Part shown: positions 21,127 through 29,870 of the stretch, one piece after another
Numbering within the stretch: position 1 is the stretch's first letter
Layout of the letters: every line of letters begins with the position of its first letter
Origin: Carposina sasakii
Taxonomy: Eukaryota > Arthropoda > Insecta > Lepidoptera > Carposinidae
Assembly: GCA_014607495.2 (NCBI GenBank)
Contig: CP053169.1
Location: forward strand, 372,001 to 436,000
DNA: 64,000 bases
Reading direction: 5' to 3'
Position numbers and translations under genes: made by a program
Notes under the pieces: model-generated
Seen by the model: only the letters and a program-made list of their open reading frames with translations
What the model was told of the DNA's origin: nothing
Database searches by the model: none

Positions 21127-22065
21127 ATGGAACAATCATTAAAACATAAAATTGTGAACGCTGTTGAAGCTGTAAAGAGAAAAGTTCGCAAAATGCGTGA
21201 CCTCGAAATGGATCGTAACAAAACATTGGAATCGGTCTTCAAACCTATAACAGATCCTCTTAACGAAATTGTTCAACACAAATACAACACAAAGGTTTAT
21301 AAGAAATTAAGTGAACCCTTAATGTCATCAAAAATGGAGGATGAGAACAAGTCGGTTATGAATAAAACATTAAAAAGAAAATCAAGCATCACTTATGACG
21401 ATTATGCAACAGAGGAAGAAGAAATTACTAACGATGAAACTGATGATGAAACTTCTGACGGAAATGAATCTTTTAAGTCTATGGATTCTTATGTTGGAAA
21501 AAATACATCATCGTGGTCTTTATCTTCTGAGGTACTAGATAACGTACCTTTTGGAGTAAGAATTACGAAGGGAAAATTAATGCTTGGTTCGAGTCCAATC
21601 GAATTTAATGATAACAGTATTGCTGTAGCAGGAAAGACGTATGAAACTACATCGGGCTTAAAACAACTTTTGCTCAAGAAAACCCCGGATCTAAGTATTA
21701 TAACAAGTAACGATTATAAAAAATATAAGACGATGTTAATAGATACTAATGCACATCGACGAGACTATGATCCAGAAAAACCTATAAAAAGTAATAAGGG
21801 TCAGAAGTACTTGCAAATTATTAAACCACTATTCCGTATGAGTAAAGAGTCACCTAGTACTATCACACAAAGGAAAGGAGTAGGTTTACCTATTCAGAAG
21901 CAATGGAAGAAAAATGTGGATTTTGTATATTGGGATGATCCGAACGAACTTGTTGATAGGTTAAAGTTGTTGATTGCATCCAAAGATGCTGGTAACACTG
22001 GACTAGATAACGAAATAATATCTATTGTAGAAGAATTACGTGAGAGTGGTATTGTCAATCAATAA
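21127..22065 (+). CDS. Polinton DUF8207-like protein
   Basis: 312 residues. The N-terminal third is charged and probably helical (KIVNAVEAVKRKVRKMRDL), followed by an acidic linker (TEEEEITNDETDDETSDGNE, about residues 98-117). The C-terminal domain from about residue 137 carries phrases I associate with the DUF8207 family of insect and cnidarian Polintons: FGVRITKGKLMLGSSPI, a TNAHRRDYDP motif near 211-220, and a final FVYWDDPNELVDRLKLLIAS block with GNTGLDNEIISI. Function unknown. Its constant place between ATPase and capsid genes suggests a virion or assembly role. The frame is intact. Confidence 0.75.
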   Translation: MEQSLKHKIVNAVEAVKRKVRKMRDLEMDRNKTLESVFKPITDPLNEIVQHKYNTKVYKKLSEPLMSSKMEDENKSVMNKTLKRKSSITYDDYATEEEEITNDETDDETSDGNESFKSMDSYVGKNTSSWSLSSEVLDNVPFGVRITKGKLMLGSSPIEFNDNSIAVAGKTYETTSGLKQLLLKKTPDLSIITSNDYKKYKTMLIDTNAHRRDYDPEKPIKSNKGQKYLQIIKPLFRMSKESPSTITQRKGVGLPIQKQWKKNVDFVYWDDPNELVDRLKLLIASKDAGNTGLDNEIISIVEELRESGIVNQ

Positions 22066-22129
22066 ATGTTGATGTAAAACTTAGTTTAGTTCACTTTACT
22101 TTCAACCTTTCAGCTTATTTAATCTCAAC

Positions 22130-22507
22130 ATGAATATCGATAAATTCGGACACCACGTTCATAAAAGAATGCGATTTATGGACATGATTGTAAATGAAAA
22201 TAATAATAATAATAATATACTGAAATCGGAAAATGGAGAATTTAATTTAAAATCAACAAGATTGAGGGGTGTAAAAATGCCTACTGAATCAGATGACATT
22301 GTAAACAAAGAATATGTTGACAAAATTGTGTCAAAATTTTACACGAAGGAGGAAGTTGACTCTTTGCTTAACAATTCATCTGCAAATATTTTACATAACA
22401 TTGAAACAATGATAAAAGCTTTAAAAGCATCAATACCACATCTTATCGATCAGTATCTTCAGAATATTTACAGTAACACGAACAAGGATCGAGTTAGACC
22501 ATCATAA
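22130..22507 (+). CDS. Small fibre-like Polinton protein
   Basis: 125 residues, start at ATG 22130 after a short AT-rich gap. It has an Asn run encoded by an AAT microsatellite (about residues 24-29). The motif KMPTESDDIVNKEYVD (about 50-65) resembles the short repeats of trimeric phage and virus fibre proteins, in which a turn leads into a KEYVD-type coiled coil. A predicted helical segment follows (VDSLLNNSSANILHNIETMI). I infer a trimeric fibre or spike component; no enzyme motif is seen. Its stop overlaps the integrase start by one base (TAATG at 22505-22509), which suggests coupled expression. Confidence 0.55.
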   Translation: MNIDKFGHHVHKRMRFMDMIVNENNNNNNILKSENGEFNLKSTRLRGVKMPTESDDIVNKEYVDKIVSKFYTKEEVDSLLNNSSANILHNIETMIKALKASIPHLIDQYLQNIYSNTNKDRVRPS

Positions 22508-23445
22508 TGATAAAACAACAAGTTGTAAATGAAATTCATAAAGCTGTGCGAAAGAATTTCATTCGAAGGTCTGTTATGTTGAAAGGAATTGATGACTTAT
22601 GGCAAGCTGATTTGATTGATTTCCAAGATTTAAAAAAGTTTAACTCAGGATTTAATTATATTTTAGTTATGATCGATTGTTTCTCGAAATTTGCTTGGGC
22701 AGTACCGGTAAAATCAAAAACTAAAACCGAAATCTCAAATGCCTTCGCAAGCATATTACAAAAATATCATCGTCATCCTAATTATCTACAAACTGATAAG
22801 GGAACAGAGTTCTATAATGATGTTTTTAGAAGGTTGCTATTGTCTGTAAATATTAAACATTATTCAACTTATTCGACTAAAAAGGCGTCTATAGTTGAAC
22901 GATTTATTAAAACATTAAAAAATAACTTATTTAAAAAATTTAGTCTAAATGGAAATTATAAATGGGTAGGTAAGCAGCTGAATGATGTAATGTATACATA
23001 TAATAACACAAAACATAGCACCACCAACTTCAAACCATCAGATGTCGATATTTCCAACACGGTACTAGTAATGAAAAATATTATAAAATCTCAAAATAAA
23101 AACAAGAAGAATAATTTCAAAAATAAGTTTGATGTTGGTGATTATGTTCGTATTAGTAAATATAAAAAATGTTTTGAAAAGGGGTACACACCAAACTGGT
23201 CAACGGAAATATTTACAATCAAAAAAGTTAATAATACCTGCCCTATAACTTATTTAATAGAAGACCAACAAAAGCAACCTATATTAGGTGCTTTTTATGA
23301 ACAAGAACTTCAAAAAACTAAATATTATAATATTTATTTAATAGAGAGAGTTATTAAAAAGAAAGGTAATAAATTATTTGTGAAGTGGCTTGGTCTAAAC
23401 AATGATAGTAATAGCTGGATTGATAAAAATGCTATAGTAAATTAA
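22507..23445 (+). CDS. Polinton integrase (rve family) with C-terminal chromodomain
   Basis: DDE integrase that joins the element to host DNA with 6-bp staggered cuts, consistent with the TACAGG duplication. The conserved lead-in KAVRKNFIRRSVMLKGIDDLWQ precedes the first acid D35 (WQADLID). The second is D97 (LQTDKGTEFYN) and the third E131 (SIVERFIKTLKNN), 33 residues after D97. The C terminus (about 272-312, YLIERVIKKKGNKLFVKWLG ... SWIDKNAIV) is a chromodomain, as in other Polinton and Ty3 integrases, and could bind histone marks at target sites. The frame is full length and no catalytic residue is missing. The start overlaps the preceding gene by one base. Confidence 0.92.
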   Translation: MIKQQVVNEIHKAVRKNFIRRSVMLKGIDDLWQADLIDFQDLKKFNSGFNYILVMIDCFSKFAWAVPVKSKTKTEISNAFASILQKYHRHPNYLQTDKGTEFYNDVFRRLLLSVNIKHYSTYSTKKASIVERFIKTLKNNLFKKFSLNGNYKWVGKQLNDVMYTYNNTKHSTTNFKPSDVDISNTVLVMKNIIKSQNKNKKNNFKNKFDVGDYVRISKYKKCFEKGYTPNWSTEIFTIKKVNNTCPITYLIEDQQKQPILGAFYEQELQKTKYYNIYLIERVIKKKGNKLFVKWLGLNNDSNSWIDKNAIVN

Positions 23446-23501
23446 TAAATCCGGTATATATTTAGCGTATAATTAAATGTTCTAACATTAGTTATTAGAC
23501 A

Positions 23502-24212
23502 ATGCGTGGTGGAGGACTTGTTAACACAATCATAAATAATCTACCATTTGAAGCACATTTACCTGGATACAACTATTGTGGACCAGGAACCAGATTACAA
23601 GAACGCTTATTGCGCGGAGATAAAGGAATTAACGCGTTAGATGAGGCTTGTAAGCAACACGATATTGCATATAATAATCCAGATTTACCCGTGAGACATA
23701 AAGCAGACTTAGTACTGCTTAATATGGCTAAACAACGCTTAAAATCGAAAGATGCAGGTAAAGGGGAAAAACTTGCATCATGGTTAGTGAGTAAAGTAAT
23801 GAAAACGAAATTAAAGAGGGGAGCGGGTGTTAAGTCATTTAAAGAATTAGTATCAAATATACGATCTCAAATTCGAAAAAAGAAACCTAAAAATACAAAC
23901 ACAGCTATAAAGTATGCATATTTAGCTGCTAAGAAACTTTTCTCTAATAAACATAAAATCCGAGTACCACGAATCATTCCTTTACCCAAAACAGGAGGAA
24001 TTCTTCCTCTAATACCGATATTTGCGGGATTATCAGCTTTAGGAAGTTTGGCAGGAGGAGCAGCAACGTTAGCTCGTACCATCAACGATATTCGACAAAA
24101 TCGTCAGGGACCTGAATCGCAACGAAAGGAAACAATATCAATAGGCAAAGGTTTATACATCAAACCGTACAAAAAAGGAAGCGGATTATTTGTAAATTGT
24201 TCAAAAAACTAA
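23502..24212 (+). CDS. Minor capsid protein with PLA2-like domain
   Basis: 236 residues. The N-terminal part matches the phospholipase A2-like domain found in Polinton and parvovirus-type capsid proteins: calcium-loop YCGPGT (residues 25-30) and catalytic dyad in LDEACKQHDIAY (H53, D54, Y57). A basic middle (108-160) leads to a hydrophobic segment TGGILPLIPIFAGLSALGSL (164-183), reminiscent of membrane-active adenovirus core/pVI-like proteins. The tail GKGLYIKPYKKGSG (215-228) is typical of this class and includes Gly-X-Gly sites suitable for the adenovirus-type protease encoded next door. The role is inferred to be in the virion and at membranes. It overlaps the protease gene by 16 bases. 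Confidence 0.85.
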   Translation: MRGGGLVNTIINNLPFEAHLPGYNYCGPGTRLQERLLRGDKGINALDEACKQHDIAYNNPDLPVRHKADLVLLNMAKQRLKSKDAGKGEKLASWLVSKVMKTKLKRGAGVKSFKELVSNIRSQIRKKKPKNTNTAIKYAYLAAKKLFSNKHKIRVPRIIPLPKTGGILPLIPIFAGLSALGSLAGGAATLARTINDIRQNRQGPESQRKETISIGKGLYIKPYKKGSGLFVNCSKN

Positions 24213-24589
24213 TCACGAGGCTACCCAAGCGTGCTTTGAGTAATATAGATATTCTGAAGTATACAAAAAATATTCCATATTTTCGCGGAGTGTTCATGAA
24301 AGATCAGTTACCACCAAAAGTAAAACGCAACGAATGCGGAATTGTCAATTTAGATAATCAAGTTAATAATGGTACTCATTGGGTAGCTTACGTCAAAGTT
24401 AATAATTATTGTGAATATTTCGATAGTTTTGGTAATCTGAAACCACCAACAGAACTAGTTCAGTATCTCGAGAATAACAATATTTTATATAATTATAATA
24501 GATATCAAAACTTTAATGAAGTTAACTGTGGACATTTATGTATAAAATTTCTAGAAAGATTTTGGAATAAACAGCAAACGTCTATATAA
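24197..24589 (+). CDS. Adenovirus-type (C5/Ulp1-like) maturation cysteine protease
   Basis: 130 residues. Catalytic order His-Asp-Gln-Cys as in adenain-like enzymes: H61 in NNGTHWVAY, D76 in EYFDSFG, a candidate oxyanion-hole Gln104 in RYQNFN, and the nucleophile C111 in VNCGHLCIKFL. It would cleave capsid precursors at Gly-X-Gly-type sites. It starts inside the end of the PLA2-like gene (16-nt overlap, different frame) and is followed after 34 bp by the penton-like gene. All catalytic residues are present, so this copy may still encode an active enzyme. The length is normal for the Polinton family. Confidence 0.87.
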   Translation: MFKKLITRLPKRALSNIDILKYTKNIPYFRGVFMKDQLPPKVKRNECGIVNLDNQVNNGTHWVAYVKVNNYCEYFDSFGNLKPPTELVQYLENNNILYNYNRYQNFNEVNCGHLCIKFLERFWNKQQTSI

Positions 24590-24623
24590 GTTAATCTTCG
24601 TTATTTTATTTATCATTTTCACA

Positions 24624-25295
24624 ATGACCTTTACTCTATCCATAACTGGAAACTCATCTGTCTTATCCACGTTTTATTCACCCACTCTTCAACTTGATGG
24701 TGAATATGAATGTGCTCTAGTGTACTTGTCTACGTTTAATTCTATTCCAAATATTGACAGTAGAAATAATAAATTTTATTATGACAAAAATAAATTAATT
24801 GAAATTCCAGAAGGAGTGTACGAACTTCAAGATATTAATGATTACATAAAAAGTAATATTAAAGATGTATCTTTTCATTTAAATTGTAACAATAATACAT
24901 TGAAAACATCTATATTTTGCACTAAGGATGTTCATTTTGAGAAAAATAATTCACTTGGATCATTGTTGGGTTTTGACAAACAGTCTCTCAAAGCTAATAT
25001 AATACATGTGTCACATCTTCCTGTAAACATTTTATCAACGACAGTGGTAAGGGTTGAATGTGATATAGTAAGCGGATCATTCATTAACGGAGAACCTAGT
25101 CATATTATTTATGAGTTCGCTCCAAACGTGCCACCTGGATATAGAATCATAGAAGTTCCAAAAAATATTATTTATTTTCCAATCAATCAAAACAACATTA
25201 ATAGTGTTAATATCAGGTTGTTGGATATAAACAATAATTTAGTTAATTTAAGGGGTGAGGAAGTACAACTTTATTTACATCTCAAGAAAAAATGA
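24624..25295 (+). CDS. Penton-like minor capsid protein (single jelly roll)
   Basis: 223 residues, rich in beta-strand and Asn/Ile. It carries the phrases of the Polinton minor capsid protein: FNSIPNIDSRNNKFYYD (about 38-54), IPEGVYELQDINDYI (about 60-74), SLGSLLGFD (about 109-117), SGSFINGEPSHIIYEFAPNV (about 150-169), and a C-terminal NNLVNLRGEEVQLYLHLKKK. The family is thought to form the five-fold vertex protein of icosahedral virions. The stop TGA overlaps the start of a 47-codon ORF (ATGA at 25292-25295). Frame intact. Confidence 0.82.
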   Translation: MTFTLSITGNSSVLSTFYSPTLQLDGEYECALVYLSTFNSIPNIDSRNNKFYYDKNKLIEIPEGVYELQDINDYIKSNIKDVSFHLNCNNNTLKTSIFCTKDVHFEKNNSLGSLLGFDKQSLKANIIHVSHLPVNILSTTVVRVECDIVSGSFINGEPSHIIYEFAPNVPPGYRIIEVPKNIIYFPINQNNINSVNIRLLDINNNLVNLRGEEVQLYLHLKKK

Positions 25296-25435
25296 TAGTC
25301 TATAATAAATATGTAAGTTCAAAAAGTAAAAAGTTCAGTTCACATCAAGCTATCTCAAAAGGAACACCTAAACCTAAAATTCAACTTACTCAGGAAAACA
25401 TAAACTTTCTCAAACAAATCGGATTGATAAAATGA
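25292..25435 (+). CDS. 47-aa ORF bridging the minor and major capsid genes
   Basis: It reads MIVYNKYVSSKSKKFSSHQA at the start and contains KIQLTQENINFLKQIGLIK at the end. The start codon overlaps the penton-like stop (ATGA) and its stop overlaps the major capsid start (ATGA at 25432-25435), so there is no intergenic base on either side. A basic Ser/Lys-rich N-terminal half is followed by a short amphipathic helix. Comparable short frames with an LTxENxxFLK-like end occur between capsid genes in insect Polintons as I recall them, but this needs a search. It may be a capsid cement or scaffold peptide (inference). Confidence 0.6.
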   Translation: MIVYNKYVSSKSKKFSSHQAISKGTPKPKIQLTQENINFLKQIGLIK

Positions 25436-26646
25436 ACATGTTGGATATATTGTCGACCCCAACCTATGATAATACAGTGGATAGCATCGAATTTCATTCT
25501 TATAAACCATATATAACTAGTTTCAACAGGAACGATGAGATTCGCATACCTATTAATCAACAAGATTTATACATATTACCATCAGCGAGTACATTATATT
25601 TGGAAGGCAAAGTTATCGTAAACAAAAAAGATAGCAAAGACGTAGCTACGAGTGTTCATTTTACAAATAATCCTTTGCTTTACTTCTTTCAAGAAATTCG
25701 GTATGAGCTAAATGGTATAGAAATTGATAAAATAAAGAACGCAGGTATCACTACTACTATGAAATCATTACTTTCTATGAATGAAAACGAGTCAAGAATG
25801 TCTAAAGCTTGGGGGTGGGATATTGATGGTACGAAAAATGTAAATTCTGGTTATTTTTCTGCTTCTATACCCCTCTCTTATATTCTCGGATTCGCTGAAG
25901 ATTACAAAAAAGTTATAATAAACTGCAAACATGAATTAATCTTGTTGAGAAGTAATACTAACCTGAACGCTGTGAAACTGAGCACAGGTGAAGTATTAGA
26001 CGATATCGAAATCACCAAAATTATCTGGCGTGTTCCACATGTTAAGGTATCTGATAGGGAAAAACTTAATTTGTTAAAAGTTTTAGACAAAGACAGATCC
26101 ATACAATTAGTGTTCAGAAATTGGGATCTATACGAATATCCTTTATTACCAAAAACCACAAAACATACGTGGTCTCTTAAAACTTCAACTCAAATCGAAA
26201 AACCTAGATACGTCATAATAGGTTTGCAAACTAACAGGAAAAATAATGCGAGTGCAGATATGTCTCGTTTTGATCATTGTAATTTACGAGAGGTCAAGGT
26301 TTATCTTAATTCGACTTATTTTCCATATGAAAACCTTAATGTAAGTTTTTCTAAAGATAATGTCGGTTTATTATACGAGCAATATGTTAAATTTCAACAG
26401 TCCTACTTCGGACGTCGCATGGAACCTTTACTTAACCTCAAACAATTTAAGGATATTGCTCCGTTGTTTGTTATCGATTGTTCTAGACAAGTAGATAACT
26501 TGAAGACGGGAGCTGTAGTGGACGTAAGAGTAGAAATAGAGAGTGATACTGATTTACCCGATAATACTTCAGCTTACTGTCTTATCCTTAATGATTGCAT
26601 AGTCGAGTATAAACCATTGAGCAGTCTAGTCAAGAAAATATCATGA
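25432..26646 (+). CDS. Major capsid protein, double jelly-roll (hexon-like)
   Basis: 404 residues. Characteristic Polinton MCP segments are DSIEFHSYKPYITSFNRNDE (about 17-36), PINQQDLYILPSASTLYLEG (about 41-60), FFQEIRYELNGIEIDKIKNA (about 84-103), YILGFAEDYKKVIINCKHEL (about 150-169), a central RNWDLYEYPLLPKTTKHTWS (about 229-248), and FDHCNLREVKVYLNSTYFPY (about 281-300). This protein forms the trimeric capsomers of the predicted icosahedral virion. Frame intact and length normal. The start overlaps the small upstream ORF and the stop overlaps the next gene (ATGA at 26643-26646). A 200-bp part of this gene (26038-26237) is present again in inverted orientation at 31327-31526. Confidence 0.9.
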   Translation: MNMLDILSTPTYDNTVDSIEFHSYKPYITSFNRNDEIRIPINQQDLYILPSASTLYLEGKVIVNKKDSKDVATSVHFTNNPLLYFFQEIRYELNGIEIDKIKNAGITTTMKSLLSMNENESRMSKAWGWDIDGTKNVNSGYFSASIPLSYILGFAEDYKKVIINCKHELILLRSNTNLNAVKLSTGEVLDDIEITKIIWRVPHVKVSDREKLNLLKVLDKDRSIQLVFRNWDLYEYPLLPKTTKHTWSLKTSTQIEKPRYVIIGLQTNRKNNASADMSRFDHCNLREVKVYLNSTYFPYENLNVSFSKDNVGLLYEQYVKFQQSYFGRRMEPLLNLKQFKDIAPLFVIDCSRQVDNLKTGAVVDVRVEIESDTDLPDNTSAYCLILNDCIVEYKPLSSLVKKIS

Positions 26647-27137
26647 CTCCTGATATAATAATAGTTGATATCCAAGGATTTAAAGATTTAAGCAATAAAT
26701 TTATCATAAAAGAGATGGCGATAGCTACTCCGTGTTATACACAGACATTTTTAATTAAACCGCCATATTCGTTTAACTACTTATCTGCACAAGAAAAAAA
26801 GCAAGTGAAATGGTTAGAAAGAAATCGTGGCATTTATTGGAGTGAGGGACACATCGATTATAGAGAATTTAAACGTATTATCTCACCATACTTACAGCAT
26901 AAAACAGTTTTAATGAAAGGTGGGGAAAAAATAAAGTGGTTGACGGAATTGACACCAAATTGTAATCCACAAGATGTTGGGGAAAAGGGGTGTAGTAATT
27001 TATTACAATTATGTAACCAATATTGTAAAGATTATGATTTTAATTGTATTTTTCACACAAAGCACTGTGCTTTAAAAAATGTACTTTGTATTAAAAAATG
27101 GTACATCGAAAATAAAAATATCCTCGAATTCGATTAA
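26643..27137 (+). CDS. 164-aa Polinton protein, possible degenerate DEDDh exonuclease fold
   Basis: I recognise the type (IQGFKDLSNKFIIKEMAIAT, LIKPPYSFNYLSAQEKKQVK, KGGEKIKWL, HCALKNVLCIKKW) as a protein that often follows the capsid gene in insect Polintons, with no assigned function. The order of motifs resembles RNase T/DEDDh exonucleases: VDIQGF (D9, Gln11 in place of Glu) for motif I, LMKGGEKIKWL (90-100) in place of the motif II HNxxFDxxFL, and HCALKN (141-146) in place of HxAxxD. If so, most catalytic acids are lost. It is also Cys-rich (C107, 117, 124, 128, 135, 142, 149) with H138 and H141, so a zinc site is possible. The start overlaps the capsid stop. Confidence 0.6.
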   Translation: MTPDIIIVDIQGFKDLSNKFIIKEMAIATPCYTQTFLIKPPYSFNYLSAQEKKQVKWLERNRGIYWSEGHIDYREFKRIISPYLQHKTVLMKGGEKIKWLTELTPNCNPQDVGEKGCSNLLQLCNQYCKDYDFNCIFHTKHCALKNVLCIKKWYIENKNILEFD

Positions 27138-27375
27138 GTAATGAAAAATAAATATTATATATAATTGAGTTATCTATGTGTTTGATTTAAGCCCGCAGCA
27201 AACAGAAGACGTAATTAACGTGCGTTAGAGCGTTAAAGCATTCCAACCGCGTTGTGTTGTATTGAACTAGGCTATACCTATCCTGTCAAACAGAACGATA
27301 CGCGATGCTCTAACACAGCGTTATGAACGGATGAACGGTATGAATAAAACGCTTACACCGTACCGCGTTAATAAC
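27138..27375. other. Non-coding sequence after the last virion gene
   Basis: No frame. CGTTAGAGCGTTAAAGC and related phrases recur (27223, 27300, 27370). The expected DNA polymerase B is not found here or further right. Confidence 0.5.
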
Positions 27376-27425
27376 GCTCTATTTTGTTGACGTCTTTAAC
27401 TAAATCACGACTATCAATAAAGATT
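27376..27425. repeat. 50-bp segment inverted at 31276-31325
   Basis: GCTCTATTTTGTTGACGTCT and following bases to 27425 match the reverse complement of 31276-31325 without gaps. In the right copy it is joined to an inverted fragment of the capsid gene. Confidence 0.85.
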
Positions 27426-27426
27426 T

Positions 27427-27505
27427 TAAGTTCCACGTGGTAAGGGGTGAGCCTACCGCCACCTAGAGACTTACTTATTCCAAACGTGAATGTAATCTAG
27501 TAATA
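27427..27505 (-). repeat. RTE-tailed SINE repeat (R9), inverted relative to 30190-30385
   Basis: CCACGTGGTAAGGGGTGAGC and CCAAACGTGAATGTAAT are the reverse complement of sequence at 30192-30265. The copy stops at TTAA on its left side. With the right-hand copy it brackets 2.7 kb. Confidence 0.65.
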
Positions 27506-27668
27506 TTTCTTTGGTCATCAAATTATATCCACATGAACAACGCGTAACACTGACCTATATTTCATTTCTGATCATGTTACAACAAGATTATGTAAGATGC
27601 GTATAGGTATACTATGAATAAGGTGATTCATAGGTACCTACGCGACATATCTACTCATAGTTTTATTA

Positions 27669-27848
27669 CTAGCAGCCGCACGCGACTTCGTCAACGTGAA
27701 CTCAATAGTCTATGTGTTCAGATGTAATTTTAAGCTATAAAACTGCTAATTATCATCAAAATACGTTCACTGGATTTTTCGTTGAAAAAGTAACAAACAT
27801 CTAATCATCTTTACATTCTATCAACCTTACATTTATAATATTAGTAGG
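27669..27848 (-). mobile_element. Helitron-like fragment inside the Polinton
   Basis: CTAG start on the plus strand with CGCGACTTCGTCAACGTG and an end TTATAATATTAGTAGG, as in the variant family at 13851 and 34519. Confidence 0.5.
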
Positions 27849-28980
27849 TTATTGAGATTTTATCATTTTATCTTCTATCAATCTATTTTATTAGAAAAAA
27901 CTGTCTTAATGCATACTTAGTAGGCATGCATAATTACATCTCGCTTCTACTAAAAATCCTATTTTAGAGTTCATGGTTACCCTAGGAATTTAAGGAAGGA
28001 ATACAATACGCAAATAAAGAAACCTTAGATAGTTCTTATCATAGACCACTTTGAACGATGTCGCGTTGGCAAATACAGCATAAGTTATTAGCTGAAATTG
28101 ATACAGTCAAACAAAGCCTAACAATAATGGTGTTCACACAATATAAGGTTGCTTTGTAACAGTACGAGTATATTGGGTGATGATGTGTAGAAAAATATGT
28201 ACACTTACATAATAATAATATATTTGATAATCAGCCTAGTCGAACACCGCCGCAGATCAGCTCTATTTTGATGCTCCTGTGAAACTGGATACGGGTCTTT
28301 TCTGTAATAAAATATAAAATGGTTAGGTTCGTTATACTATTTTATGTGTGTTCATACTGTTGGAACACCACCTACATCACAGAAATAATTCTACATCCAA
28401 CAGTGGTTACGAGAAAAAGTAGTCTAAAACTCTTTTAGACTAGTTGTTTAGTTAATAATAACTACTTTAAAAGTTAACATTTCAGTTTAGGTTCCTACTC
28501 AATTGTATTAGCAATGTTACTATAAATCCGTATAACTATAGATCTCAGCAACGTAAATTGCTAGGTTTCTTCATTAGCTTATGATATCTATGTTATATAA
28601 TACTAGCGGACACCTCAACTCCGCCCGCGTGGACTACAGAAAAAAGTGTCAACCCATAAGTATAAAGTGGTTTACATACTTCTAAGTAAAAATCTGGTTT
28701 TAAAACCAAGGCGCGCAAATACGCACCATCCCTATAAGGAACTATAGGGTGTTCTCTCAAACGATGAAGCTAACAACTTGTCACCGACCTTATATATCTA
28801 ACCCTGCTACGCTAAACGTGACTGTAGGGATCTTTTCGATCATGGTGGCCATCTCAACTAAGATTAGCCGACTGCGCAAGATATAATTATAGTGCGCAAG
28901 TGTATGCACAAACACAGAACAAGAACAGTAAAATTGTTTTAACTGATACATACCGAAAATGATTTAACGAAGAGCAGAGT
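27849..28980. other. Non-coding Polinton cargo region
   Basis: No gene recognised. A Helitron-like 3' end (CTAGCGGACACCTCAACTCC) lies at 28603-28650, and a degenerate repeat phrase (AAGGAACTATAGGGTGTTCT, 28736) is shared with 40000 and 15085. Confidence 0.5.
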
Positions 28981-29165
28981 GACAAAGCACAGAGATGGTC
29001 AGCAAAATCCAGCTTCGGCTTCTATTCCAGAGTCGTGGTGTGGTGGTGACAGCTCAAGTCCAGAGACGGTGAACAAAATCCCAACTTCGGCTTCTATGGC
29101 GGTGATGACTTGCTTCAGGCTCAGAGCGCTTCTACTCGTACTTTTAAACGAGGACTGGAACGAGT
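28981..29165 (+). repeat. Short tandem duplication (about 71 bp)
   Basis: AGAGATGGTCAGCAAAATCC ... CTTCGGCTTCTAT at 28991-29025 recurs as AGAGACGGTGAACAAAATCC ... at 29062-29097. A 62-codon frame covers both but has no known domain. Confidence 0.55.
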
Positions 29166-29239
29166 GAAGCATGTTTCGAAATGTTCGTGTTTTATACCAT
29201 TCCTAAATTCGAATAATTAATTATTCAAACGAATTATGT

Positions 29240-29760
29240 TTCATTAAAATCGTTTGTACTTACTACCATTTGCTTTAAAACTACATAATTACAAATTTGT
29301 TAATGCGGATATTTTTTTACCTTCAAAGTAATAATCACATTTAGCTTGCATTTTTTGAATGAGTATTATTGAATCACTTTTATATTACCAATTTATCATT
29401 GCATTTGGTAATTCAATATGGGTACACTGAATGTATCTAGCTTGCACTTTTTTAGCGGTAATATTAATTAGGTAAATATTTTAGGCAAACTAGAATAAAA
29501 TTTGAACAAATTTAAATAAGCATTTGATTACCTCGATTTCATTGAATAATTATATTTAGCTTGCACTTTTTGCACGACCTCATTACTGTTTTTGTTTCAC
29601 AAATTAGCATTTGCGTTTGGATATTCAATTTATGTGTAGAAAATGCCTCTAGCTTGCACTTTTTAGCAGTATATTTGATTTTGTCAATATTATTTTCGCC
29701 AAACTAAGGTAAAATTCGTGACAAATTTATTAATGCAGGTGTTTTCCTAATAATTACAAG
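29240..29760. repeat. Tandem array with period about 213 bp and four TAGCTTGCACTTTTT motifs
   Basis: The motif occurs at about 29342, 29438, 29557 and 29650. Alternate copies are 212-215 bp apart and their flanks match (for example GGTAATTCAATATG / GGATATTCAATTTATG, and ATTTTAGGCAAACTAG / TTTTCGCCAAACTAAG). Non-coding. Confidence 0.65.
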
Positions 29761-29870
29761 TTTATTGCATTTTTTAATCAACATCTTTATCTTTGTAAAA
29801 TTCGACATTAAAAGGCCGGTTTAAAATGGTAAACCGTCACAAACAACCCGGACTCATCCAAAGGACTTCA

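Noticed and set aside
29240..29760. CRISPR-like array suggested by regularly spaced motifs
   Set aside because: Spacing alternates (about 95 and 119 bp), flanks are themselves repeated, and the setting is an animal genome.
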